Source: CAVVTR01 sp963751245
GTDB lineage: Bacteria > Acidobacteriota > Thermoanaerobaculia > Thermoanaerobaculales > Thermoanaerobaculaceae
Direction of reading: 5' to 3'
DNA length: 64,000 bases
Assembly (NCBI GenBank): GCA_963751245.1
Contig: CAVVTR010000009.1
Span: forward strand, 372,001-436,000
The notes below the pieces were generated by a model, which saw nothing but the letters and a program-made list of their open reading frames with translations, was not told the DNA's origin and ran no database searches. A program made the translations under genes and the position numbers. Positions within the stretch are counted from its first letter, which is position 1; each line of letters begins with the position of its first letter. This document shows positions 1 to 7,327 of the stretch, one piece after another.

Positions 1-121
1 AGAGCTGTCGCGCCCACGACTGCGCGCGTTCCTTGCCGCGCACCGCCTGGACGTAGAAGAACGTTGAGAACGCCAGGGCGACGAACGCCACCCAGAGCGT
101 CAGAGCGCCAGGAATGAACAT
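1..121 (-). CDS. ccmF: CcmF-like heme lyase subunit, N-terminal fragment (cut by window edge)
   Basis: Only the first 40 residues are in the window. They begin Met-Phe-Ile-Pro-Gly and form one hydrophobic segment followed by a short basic stretch, which suits the first membrane helix of CcmF, the integral-membrane subunit that attaches heme to apocytochrome c. The start is the ATG at 119-121, 43 bases after the ccmE stop on the same strand. The assignment rests mainly on position: it directly follows ccmA-B-C-D-E, where ccmF is usually found. The fragment is too short for motif support. Confidence 0.55.
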   Translation of the reverse strand, partial: MFIPGALTLWVAFVALAFSTFFYVQAVRGKERAQSWARQL

Positions 122-164
122 ACTTCCCCCCCAGTCAAGACCACTGCCCGCTCAGCGGCTTCCC

Positions 165-566
165 TCACGAGGATGCGGAGGAGCTCCCCTTGTCCTCGAG
201 TCCCTGGTACTTGGACGGGCACTTCACGAGCAGCTGCTCGGCGTCGAGCTCCTTCCCGTTGTAGCGCCCGATGGCGACGACCTCCTTGGCCTCGTTGAAG
301 TTCCCGGGCTTGAGGCCCTTGTACGCCACGTGGATGGTGTCGCCCTTGTCGTTCTCGAGGGTGAAGAGAAGCCGGGACGTCGCCTCATCGAAACGGTCCG
401 AGCCGGGGACCAGCTTGCCGGCCACCTGGACGGCGGACGAGGCCGACCGCGCCTGCTGGAAGCTCACGTACGGCGTCAGGTTGGACTTGAACGCGCCGGC
501 GCCGAACGCGACGAAGCCGGCGATGATCACCACACCGAAGATGGTCCAGACGGTTCTCCGGTTCAT
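165..566 (-). CDS. ccmE: CcmE cytochrome c maturation heme chaperone, CxxxY variant
   Basis: A 133-residue protein with one N-terminal membrane anchor (about residues 7-26) and a periplasmic beta-barrel (OB-fold) domain, the size and layout of CcmE. CcmE carries heme from CcmC to CcmF. The classical heme-binding site is HxxxY; here the matching stretch reads LLVKCPSKYQ, so cysteine replaces the histidine and the tyrosine is kept. CxxxY CcmE proteins are known from sulfate reducers and archaea with an altered Ccm system. The ATG overlaps the ccmD stop in an ATGA, so translation is probably coupled. The tail after the motif is short and Ser-rich. Confidence 0.9.
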   Translation of the reverse strand: MNRRTVWTIFGVVIIAGFVAFGAGAFKSNLTPYVSFQQARSASSAVQVAGKLVPGSDRFDEATSRLLFTLENDKGDTIHVAYKGLKPGNFNEAKEVVAIGRYNGKELDAEQLLVKCPSKYQGLEDKGSSSASS

Positions 567-682
567 TGGTCCTCCTCCAGCCGGCGCACGCGTCGGTCGA
601 GGGCGACACAGTAGGCGAACAGCCCCAGCCAGATCACGGTCGTCACGGCAGCGACCCAGAACAAGCTCTCAGGGGATGGCAT
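563..682 (-). CDS. ccmD: CcmD-like small membrane protein
   Basis: A 39-residue reading frame fits exactly between ccmC and ccmE. It starts with ATG at 680-682, four bases after the ccmC stop, and its TGA shares an ATGA with the ccmE start. It has one hydrophobic helix (about residues 7-25) followed by a basic, then acidic tail (RRVRRLEEDQ). This is the size, topology and place of CcmD, which helps release holo-CcmE from the CcmABC complex. CcmD proteins are poorly conserved in sequence, so the call rests on topology and position. Confidence 0.75.
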   Translation of the reverse strand: MPSPESLFWVAAVTTVIWLGLFAYCVALDRRVRRLEEDQ

Positions 683-685
683 TTC

Positions 686-1366
686 TCACGCCTCCTCTCG
701 CTGCCGGCGGGCGAGCGACACCCGCGCCAGCCGTACGTCGAGATTGTACAACCAAACGAACAGAGCGGTAAATCCCACTAACGATCCCAGCAGCACCTGC
801 ACCATGCGGGACTCCATGTCGATGGAACCCCGGGCGTTGATGATGGTGTCGGGGTGCAGAGACCAGTAGATCCGGGGCACCACGAAGACCAGGAACGGCA
901 TGGTGACGAAGGCCAGGATGGCGTAGGCGGCGGACAGGCTGGCCCGCCTCTCCTCGTCGGGCACCGCCTCGCGCAGGGCGAAGTAGGCGGCGTAGACGAG
1001 CAGGAGGATGGCGATGGAGACCTCCCGCGGGTCCCAGTTCCAGAACGAGCCCCACATCACCTTGGCGAACAGTGACCCCGTCACCGTCGCCAGCAGCGAG
1101 AAGATCAGCCCCAGCCTGGCGGTGGCCGCGGCGCGGGCGTCGTCCAGGGGGTTGCGATGGCGCAGGTAGCGGAACGAGGCCACCAGGTTGACGCAGAAGG
1201 CGAGCACCGCCACCCACGCCTGGGGCACGTGGAAGAAGACGATCCGGGCGGACTCGCCCTTGAAGCCCTGGGCGTGGGGAGCGTAGAAGAACGCGGCCCA
1301 GATGACGACCACGAACCAGGCCCCCAGAATCCAGTGCCAGTAGGATCTCAACGCTGATCTAGTCAT
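686..1366 (-). CDS. ccmC: CcmC heme transporter/handling protein
   Basis: About 226 residues with six predicted membrane helices. The tryptophan-rich periplasmic motif typical of heme-handling proteins is present (WGSFWNWDPREV), along with two conserved histidines that could be axial heme ligands (in FFHVPQAW and in SLHPDT). CcmC loads heme onto CcmE. I chose the ATG at 1364-1366 because it overlaps the end of ccmB by eight bases; a longer frame upstream lies inside ccmB and looks spurious. Part of the ccmABCDE operon. Confidence 0.92.
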   Translation of the reverse strand: MTRSALRSYWHWILGAWFVVVIWAAFFYAPHAQGFKGESARIVFFHVPQAWVAVLAFCVNLVASFRYLRHRNPLDDARAAATARLGLIFSLLATVTGSLFAKVMWGSFWNWDPREVSIAILLLVYAAYFALREAVPDEERRASLSAAYAILAFVTMPFLVFVVPRIYWSLHPDTIINARGSIDMESRMVQVLLGSLVGFTALFVWLYNLDVRLARVSLARRQREEA

Positions 1367-2051
1367 GCCACACCACCGGGAAGAGGTAGAGAGCCACCAC
1401 AAGGGTTACCCCCGCGAGCGACAGCGTCGCCCGCAGGGCGGGGAAGACGTCGGCGAGGACCGCGGACGACGCGGCGGCCCGGGTGCCCTGGATGAGCACC
1501 ACGAGGAGAGGGAGCACCAGGGGCACCGTGAGCACCGAGAAGAGCGTGCCCGAGCCGGAGGCCTTGGCGATGATCGCCGCCACCATCGTGGTCGAGGCGG
1601 CCAGCGCCAGGGCGCCGGAGACCATGACCAGAAGCAGCGACGGCACGCCCCGCACCACGTACCCCATGAGGGCGCAGTAGAGAGGGACGATGACCGCTTC
1701 GAGGGCGAGGAGCAGCATCAGGTTGAACAACAGCTTGCCCCCGAACACGGCGATGGGACGCGCGGCCAGGCGCAGCGTCTTGGCCGTGTGGGAGTCCTCC
1801 TCCTTCACGAACACGCGCGAGAGCCCCGCCGTGGCCGCGAAGAACAGGATGATCCAGAGCAGCGCGGCGAGCACGAACGGACGGTCCTGCTCCTGGATGC
1901 GGTAGGGACCGATCTGATAGGCGACCGCCACCAGCGTCGTGAGGGCGAACAGGCCCACCGCGTTGAGGGCCACGCGGCTGCGCATCTCGGAGATGACCTC
2001 CTTGCGCAGGACGGCCGCGGTCTCAGACGCCAAGGTCGATCTGCGCATCAC
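1359..2051 (-). CDS. ccmB: CcmB ABC-type heme exporter membrane subunit
   Basis: A 230-residue integral membrane protein with six predicted helices, matching CcmB in length. It pairs with the CcmA ATPase to form the ABC module that powers release of holo-CcmE. The N-terminus is charged and cytoplasmic (ETAAVLRKEVISEMRSR). Its start lies inside the ccmA coding region (29-base overlap) and its end overlaps ccmC, so the three genes are probably translationally coupled. Confidence 0.9.
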   Translation of the reverse strand: MMRRSTLASETAAVLRKEVISEMRSRVALNAVGLFALTTLVAVAYQIGPYRIQEQDRPFVLAALLWIILFFAATAGLSRVFVKEEDSHTAKTLRLAARPIAVFGGKLLFNLMLLLALEAVIVPLYCALMGYVVRGVPSLLLVMVSGALALAASTTMVAAIIAKASGSGTLFSVLTVPLVLPLLVVLIQGTRAAASSAVLADVFPALRATLSLAGVTLVVALYLFPVVWHD

Positions 2052-2649
2052 CCCAAGCCATCTCTCGCGGATCGTTGGTGGCCACGGCGACGGTGGCCTT
2101 CCCGCGGAATCGGTCGACCAGCGCCGCCACCATCTCGTGGCCCGCGGTGTCCAGGTTGGAGGAAGGCTCGTCGAGGAGCAGCACAGGCGGCTCGTGGATG
2201 ACGGCCTGCGCCAGCTTGACCCTCTGCTTCATGCCCGAGGAGTAGGTGCCCACCGGCCGGGCCTGGTCCCGCTCCGCGAGGCCCAGCGAGGACAGCAGCG
2301 AGCGGACCGTGGCGACGTCGGCGGGGCGGCCCCTGAGGCTGGCGAAGAACTGGAGGTTCTCCACCGCCGAGAGCTCCTCGTAGACCGCCATGTCGGGAGC
2401 CGCGACGCCCAGGTGGTCGAACCACCGGTGGCGGGGGAGCGGGCCGGTCCCGTTGGTGTAGGAGACCTCGCCGTGCGAGGGCCGGAGCACTCCGGCGATG
2501 ATGTTGAGCAGAGTCGACTTGCCGGAACCGTTGGGGCCGGTCACGACGAGGACGCGGCCGGGCTCGAGGGTGCCGCTCACACCGCTCAGAACCCGCCGGT
2601 TCCCGAAGCGCTTCCCGACGCGCTCGAACGTCACCGTGATCCCCGCCAT
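2023..2649 (-). CDS. ccmA: CcmA ABC-type heme exporter ATPase
   Basis: About 208 residues, a compact ABC ATPase. Walker A is GPNGSGKST, the signature motif is YSSGMKQR, and Walker B is VLLLDEP followed by SSNLD. Length and gene order identify it as CcmA, which hydrolyses ATP to release heme-loaded CcmE. The ATG at 2647-2649 is the sensible start (MAGITVTFERVGKRFG); a longer frame upstream is low-complexity and runs into the divergent glycosyltransferase gene. First gene of the operon. Confidence 0.92.
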   Translation of the reverse strand: MAGITVTFERVGKRFGNRRVLSGVSGTLEPGRVLVVTGPNGSGKSTLLNIIAGVLRPSHGEVSYTNGTGPLPRHRWFDHLGVAAPDMAVYEELSAVENLQFFASLRGRPADVATVRSLLSSLGLAERDQARPVGTYSSGMKQRVKLAQAVIHEPPVLLLDEPSSNLDTAGHEMVAALVDRFRGKATVAVATNDPREMAWGDAQIDLGV

Positions 2650-2714
2650 GGAGCCGAAGGATACCATTTCCGCTTCAGCGCCAATGTGATCCGCGGCGCG
2701 GCGCAGCCGCGTGC

Positions 2715-2720
2715 TAGACT
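2715..2720 (+). promoter_or_regulatory. Putative -10 box (TAGACT) for a leaderless glycosyltransferase mRNA
   Basis: TAGACT lies six bases before the ATG at 2727, so a start of transcription about seven bases downstream would fall on the start codon. No Shine-Dalgarno sequence is visible and no clear -35 box is seen. The same arrangement occurs before 25016 and 50190. Confidence 0.4.
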
Positions 2721-2726
2721 CCGCCG

Positions 2727-4964
2727 ATGGCTGGAGGGCAGCGAGGCGTGGCCGGGCTGGCACGGCGTGTCTTTCCGTGGCCCCTGGTAGAGCTCCGCGG
2801 CCCCCTCGCCGCCGGGCTGGTCAGCTCGGGGCTGCTGCTCGCCGTGCTCCTCTCCCGGCTCCTGCTGCTGCCGCACGGACCGTGGGAGCAGGATGAGGCG
2901 CTCCTCGCGAGCGGCGTCCTCGACTTCGACCCCATCAACCACATGCCCCTGCCGCCGGGCTTTCCCCTGTGGATCTTCCTCGGCCGTGTGGTCCGCTTCC
3001 TGGGCGCCGCGGATCCCCTCGTGGCGCTCCAGCTGGCCAGCGCGGTGCTGTCCGTGGCGGGCTTCTGGGCCCTCATCGGCCTGTGGGACGCCGCCGTGGG
3101 CCGGCGCGTCGCCCTGACGGGGGCGCTCCTGGCGGCGTTCCTTCCGGGCGTCTGGTACCACGCCGCCCGGGGGTTCTCCGCGACTCCGTCGGCCGCCCTG
3201 GCCATCGTGGCCCTCGCCCTGTGGGTGCGGGGCGGCGATCGGGGCTTCGTGCCCGGCGTCGCGGCGATGACCGCGGCGGCTCTGGTGAGGCCTCCCCTCG
3301 CGCCGTTCTTCGCCCTCGCGGTGCTCCTCGCCGCGTGGCGCGTGGCGGGGCGGCACCGGCTGCTCGTCCGGGGCGCCGCGGTGTCGCTGTCGCTGCTCGT
3401 CGTCGTCATGGTTCCGGCGGTGCTCGCGGCCGGCGGCCTCCAGGCGTTCTGGCAGGCCGGGGTGACCCACGCGGGCGAGCACCTGTTCCTCCTCGGAGGG
3501 CAACCGGCGGGCCTGGCCGGGATCGGCTTCGTCCGCGGTCTCGGCGCGCCGTGGGCGGCGGCCGTCTTCCTGGCCCTGGCGGCGGTGGGCTGGTTCGCCC
3601 TGCGCCGCCGCCTGGGGTGGCGCTGGTGGGCGGGAGGGGTGGCGTTCGTGTGGCTGGCGTACCTCCTGCTCTTCCTCCACAACCGCGACTACCCCCGGTA
3701 CTGGGTGCTGGCGTGGATGCTCATGGCCACGCCGGCGGTGAGGGGGGTCGCCGCGGTGCTGCGCTCCCGCACGGCGGCGGCCGTCGCCGGCACCGCCGCG
3801 GCGCTGGCAGCCGCCGGCTGGACGCTTCCCGCGGTGGCCTACGTGCACTCGCACATGCTGCCGCCGTGGGCCGCTCTCCACGAGGTGGCCGCGGAGGGCC
3901 GCGGCCTGCTCGTGTTCCAGGACGACTTCTTCTCCTTCCGCAACCTGGCTGTGCGGGAGGGGTGGCTCACGATCCCGTCCACGCGCCTGGGCGAGATCCA
4001 GCCGCGCCGCCTGGAGCTGGCCGGCAGGCCCATCTGGTTCCTCACCGAGGAGGACGGGCGCGACCTGCCGTCCCCCTCCTCGCTGGTGGTCCGCGCCGTC
4101 ACCCCGGAGCGCCGCGTCCGCCAGCTCTCGCAGGACCGTTTCCTGGACGCCAGGCTGGTGCGGAATCCGGTCCTCGTCTGGCAGGGAGGCGGCCCGATGG
4201 AGCTCGACGGGACCCGACCCTTCGTCTGGTGTGGCCGTCACACGGAGCTCCTGCTGCCGGCGCTGGCCGGCGCGGGCGCGGTCACCTTCGCGGTGGAGGT
4301 CCAGGACCGGCTCGGAGAGGTCGGTCTGACGGCGTTCGTGGAGGGGCGCGAGACGCTGCGCACCCGTGTGGTGGGACGGCAGCTGGTCCGGGTTCCCATC
4401 CCCGCGCTGCCGCGGCGCAACACGCTGAACCAGGTGGTCTCGGTGACCCTCGACACGGATCGTGAGATCCGCCTGATGGGGGACCTCAGGCCGCTGTCGA
4501 TCCGGCTCTTCGGAGCGTCCCTGGAGGCGCCTCCGTTCACGCCGGTTCCGTACGCGTTCTTCCCCGAGGCGGGCTCCATGTTCTCCGCGTTCGCACGCGG
4601 CGAGGGGGTCTATTCGGCGGAGGTGATCGGCCAGCCGCCCCGCCCGGCGACCTGGACCGGCGCCGAGGCGAGGCTGGAGATGCCCCTGGGGGCCGGCGCG
4701 GTCGGAGTGGAGCTCATCGCTCCGCGGCCGCAGCCGGCGGAGGTGGAGGTCTCCCTGGGGAGCGCCAGCGCCCGCCTCCGGGTCGGGGCGGGGACGGCGC
4801 GCGTGGTGCTGCCCGTGCCCGCCGGGGAGGCGCGGGCCGGGCGGGGAGTGCTGGTGATCCGCAGCACCACCTACAGCCCCGGCGGCGGCGACGCGCGGGC
4901 GCTGGGCGTTGCGGTGGCCCGGGTCTGGTACGCTCCGGATCCCGACGCTCCGCTGCCCTGGTGA
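2727..4964 (+). CDS. GT-C fold membrane glycosyltransferase (ArnT/PMT-like)
   Basis: A 745-residue protein. The N-terminal part (about residues 20-400) has many hydrophobic helices with an early acidic loop, PWEQDEA, similar to the catalytic acidic loop after the first helix in polyprenyl-phosphate-dependent GT-C enzymes such as ArnT and protein mannosyltransferases. The C-terminal third (about 420-745) is soluble, beta-rich and probably periplasmic. It likely moves a sugar from a lipid carrier to an envelope acceptor; donor and acceptor cannot be read from the sequence. It is transcribed divergently from the ccm operon, with only 77 bases between the two starts. Confidence 0.7.
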   Translation: MAGGQRGVAGLARRVFPWPLVELRGPLAAGLVSSGLLLAVLLSRLLLLPHGPWEQDEALLASGVLDFDPINHMPLPPGFPLWIFLGRVVRFLGAADPLVALQLASAVLSVAGFWALIGLWDAAVGRRVALTGALLAAFLPGVWYHAARGFSATPSAALAIVALALWVRGGDRGFVPGVAAMTAAALVRPPLAPFFALAVLLAAWRVAGRHRLLVRGAAVSLSLLVVVMVPAVLAAGGLQAFWQAGVTHAGEHLFLLGGQPAGLAGIGFVRGLGAPWAAAVFLALAAVGWFALRRRLGWRWWAGGVAFVWLAYLLLFLHNRDYPRYWVLAWMLMATPAVRGVAAVLRSRTAAAVAGTAAALAAAGWTLPAVAYVHSHMLPPWAALHEVAAEGRGLLVFQDDFFSFRNLAVREGWLTIPSTRLGEIQPRRLELAGRPIWFLTEEDGRDLPSPSSLVVRAVTPERRVRQLSQDRFLDARLVRNPVLVWQGGGPMELDGTRPFVWCGRHTELLLPALAGAGAVTFAVEVQDRLGEVGLTAFVEGRETLRTRVVGRQLVRVPIPALPRRNTLNQVVSVTLDTDREIRLMGDLRPLSIRLFGASLEAPPFTPVPYAFFPEAGSMFSAFARGEGVYSAEVIGQPPRPATWTGAEARLEMPLGAGAVGVELIAPRPQPAEVEVSLGSASARLRVGAGTARVVLPVPAGEARAGRGVLVIRSTTYSPGGGDARALGVAVARVWYAPDPDAPLPW

Positions 4965-5065
4965 CGCCGCGCACGGCGTTGTTGGGCAGAGGGCATATCT
5001 ATGGCCATGTGGTGTTACGATGTGCCGGGGCCAGGCATAGCTGAGCCCTGGGGGGATGATCATCG

Positions 5066-5518
5066 ATGAAGGCGACAACCGTGTCGAGAGTGCTTCTGGT
5101 GGCTGGTCTGGTGACGCTGGGATGTCTGGCCGCGTGCAACCGCGCGCCGGAGCCCGGAGCCTCCGCGAAGGCGGACGCGCTTCCCTGGAGCCACGACCTC
5201 ACCACGGCGATGACCCGGGCGGGAAGTCAGAACAAGCTCGTGATGGTGGACTTCTACACGGACTGGTGCACGTGGTGCCGCCGGCTGGATGAGACGACCT
5301 ACGCCGACGCCGGGGTCCAGAGCGCGCTCCAGGGCGTGGTGCTGGTCAAGCTCAACGCCGAGAAGGACGGCCGGTCCGAGGCCACGAAGTACCGGGTCGA
5401 CGGCTACCCCACGGTGCTGTTCCTCAACGCCCAGGGTGCCGAGGTCGGGCGCATTCCCGGCTATCTGCCGCCGGGGCAGTTCCTCGCGGCGCTGCAGGAC
5501 ATCCTCCAGCGTGCCTGA
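5066..5518 (+). CDS. Thioredoxin-fold lipoprotein
   Basis: A 150-residue protein with a lipoprotein signal (lipobox LAAC near residue 24), so it is probably anchored in the periplasm. The thioredoxin domain has the redox motif DWCTWC and the cis-proline loop GYPTVLF, most like the C-terminal domain of DsbD and related thiol-disulfide proteins. It may keep periplasmic cysteines reduced, for example in apocytochromes matured by the nearby Ccm system; that link is inference. ATG at 5066, preceded by a purine-rich stretch (GGGGGATGATC). Confidence 0.85.
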   Translation: MKATTVSRVLLVAGLVTLGCLAACNRAPEPGASAKADALPWSHDLTTAMTRAGSQNKLVMVDFYTDWCTWCRRLDETTYADAGVQSALQGVVLVKLNAEKDGRSEATKYRVDGYPTVLFLNAQGAEVGRIPGYLPPGQFLAALQDILQRA

Positions 5519-5534
5519 GACCGTGTAAACGGCT

Positions 5535-5564
5535 GTGACGGGGGCGTGAAGGCGCGTGTATACT
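5535..5564 (+). promoter_or_regulatory. Putative promoter of the DUF47-PiT operon
   Basis: A -35-like GTGACG (5535-5540), an 18-base spacer and a -10 TATACT (5559-5564) precede the GTG start at 5599 by a suitable distance. The upstream bases 5522-5539 contain two imperfect repeats eleven bases apart (CGTGTAA and CTGTGAC) that loosely resemble Pho-box half sites; only the second is a good match. Confidence 0.45.
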
Positions 5565-5598
5565 CCCCGCGTGCCAACCCGGCACGCGGGGGTCGAAG

Positions 5599-6222
5599 GT
5601 GCGTTGGTTCCTTCCGAAGAACGTCGATTTCCTCAATCTCTTCGACCAGGCGTCGGAGAACATCGTCACCGGCGTCGCCATGTTTCGCGAGCTCGTGGCG
5701 GACGGCTCGAACCTCAAGGCCAAGGTCGAGAACCTCAAGGAGGTGGAGCACGAGGGCGACCGCATCACGCACCGCACGCTGGCCAAGCTGAACACCAGCT
5801 TCATCACGCCCTTCGACCGGGAGGACATCCACGCGCTCATCACGCGGATGGACGACATCCTCGACGCCGTGGACGCCGCCGCCCACCGCCTCCTGATCTA
5901 CCGCATCACCGAGGTCCCGCCCCGGGTGGCGACCCTCTCCGATCTGCTCGCCACCCAGGCGGCGGAGGTCCGCAAGGCGGTGGTCGCCCTGCACGACCGC
6001 AAGCGGCACAAGGAGGCGCTGGCCTCCTGTGTCGAGATCAACCGTCTCGAGAACGAAGCCGACGCGGTGCACCGCGAGGCGCTGGGCGAGCTGTTCAACA
6101 ACGGCCTCGAGCCCGTGCTCCTCATCAAGCTGAAGGAGCTCTACACCATCCTCGAAGAAGCCACCGACCGCTGCGAGGACGTGGCCAACGTGATCGAGAG
6201 CATCATCATCAAGAGCTCCTGA
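5599..6222 (+). CDS. DUF47/PhoU-like accessory protein of the phosphate transporter
   Basis: A 207-residue, almost wholly helical protein of the DUF47 (PhoU-related, Pit accessory) family. Repeated acidic clusters typical of the family are present (EVEHEGD near the N-terminus and INRLENEADAVHRE in the second half), which bind metal ions in PhoU-type bundles. It starts with GTG at 5599 (MRWFLPKNVDF). The PiT permease follows 61 bases downstream. Such pairs are common, and the DUF47 protein is thought to control or assist the permease. Confidence 0.9.
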   Translation: MRWFLPKNVDFLNLFDQASENIVTGVAMFRELVADGSNLKAKVENLKEVEHEGDRITHRTLAKLNTSFITPFDREDIHALITRMDDILDAVDAAAHRLLIYRITEVPPRVATLSDLLATQAAEVRKAVVALHDRKRHKEALASCVEINRLENEADAVHREALGELFNNGLEPVLLIKLKELYTILEEATDRCEDVANVIESIIIKSS

Positions 6223-6283
6223 GGCGGGTTGGCGTGGCTCGTCGCTGCACGTCCGCGCCAGCGTCCCGGAGGGAGGAGAGGCC

Positions 6284-7282
6284 TTGCTGACCCTGGTCAT
6301 CGCCGTCATCGCGCTTGCGCTGCTGTTCGACTTCCTCAACGGGATGAACGACGCTGCGAACTCCATCGCCACCGTCGTCTCCACCGGCGTGCTCTCGCCC
6401 AAGCTGGCGGTCGCGTGGGCCGCCATGTTCAACTTCATCGCCGCCTTCGGCTTCGGCGTCAAGGTCGCGACCACCGTGGGGAAGGGCATCGTCCACATCG
6501 ACATCGTCGATCCCTGGCTGATCCTGGCGGCGCTGGTGGGGGCGGTGGCGTGGACCCATCTCTGTACCCGGATGGGGCTGCCCATCAGCGTCTCCCACGC
6601 TCTCATCGGAGGGCTCGCCGGCGCCGGGGTGGCCAAGGCGGGTTGGAGCGCGCTGGTGGTACCCGGCGTCGTCAAGGTGGCCGTGTTCATCGTGCTGTCG
6701 CCCCTCATCGGCATGGTGCTGGGCTTCGTGCTCATGGTGGCCGTGTACTGGATCTTCCAGAGGACCCGGGTGCAGAGCGTGGACAGGATGTTCCGCATCG
6801 GCCAGCTGGTCTCCTCCGGCGCCTACTCCCTGGGCCACGGGCTCAACGACGCCCAGAAGACCATGGGCGTCATCACCGTTCTCCTGTTCTCCAGCGGCTA
6901 CCTCAAGGGCGAGTTCCACGTGCCGATCTGGGTGATCCTCGCGTGCTACACGGTCATCTCGCTGGGCACGCTGACCGGCGGCTGGAGGGTCGTGCACACG
7001 ATGGGCGTGCGGCTGACCAAGCTCCGCCCCGTCAACGGGTTCTGCGCCGAGACCGCGGGTGCCATCTCGCTGTTCATCGCCTCTTTCGCCGGCATCCCCG
7101 TGTCCACCACCCACACCATCGCGGGCTCCATCGCCGGCGTCGGCTCGACCACCCGGGTCTCCGCGGTGCGCTGGGGTGTCGCCAGCCGGATCGTCTGGGC
7201 CTGGGTCCTCACCCTGCCCACCACCGCTCTGGTGGGTGCCGGCGTCTGGTGGGCGATCCACGAGCTCGTGATCACCATCTGA
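6284..7282 (+). CDS. pit: PiT family inorganic phosphate permease
   Basis: A 332-residue membrane protein of the PiT (low-affinity phosphate:cation symporter) family. The two inverted family signatures are present: FDFLNGMNDAANSIATVVS at the N-terminus and LGHGLNDAQKTMG in the middle, each containing the conserved G(M/L)NDA. The start is a TTG at 6284 just after GGAGGAGAGG. It works with the DUF47 protein upstream. Its stop is followed by a strong inverted repeat shared with the convergent penicillin-binding protein gene. Confidence 0.95.
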   Translation: MLTLVIAVIALALLFDFLNGMNDAANSIATVVSTGVLSPKLAVAWAAMFNFIAAFGFGVKVATTVGKGIVHIDIVDPWLILAALVGAVAWTHLCTRMGLPISVSHALIGGLAGAGVAKAGWSALVVPGVVKVAVFIVLSPLIGMVLGFVLMVAVYWIFQRTRVQSVDRMFRIGQLVSSGAYSLGHGLNDAQKTMGVITVLLFSSGYLKGEFHVPIWVILACYTVISLGTLTGGWRVVHTMGVRLTKLRPVNGFCAETAGAISLFIASFAGIPVSTTHTIAGSIAGVGSTTRVSAVRWGVASRIVWAWVLTLPTTALVGAGVWWAIHELVITI

Positions 7283-7289
7283 GCCTGCC

Positions 7290-7326
7290 CCGGGGGCGCA
7301 GGGGCTCACTGCGGAGCGGCCCCCGG
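7290..7326. terminator. Bidirectional terminator-like inverted repeat
   Basis: CCGGGGGC (7290-7297) and GCCCCCGG (7319-7326) form a perfect 8-bp stem around a 21-base loop, exactly between the convergent pit and PBP genes. No T-run follows, so intrinsic termination is uncertain. Confidence 0.45.
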
Positions 7327-7327
7327 A

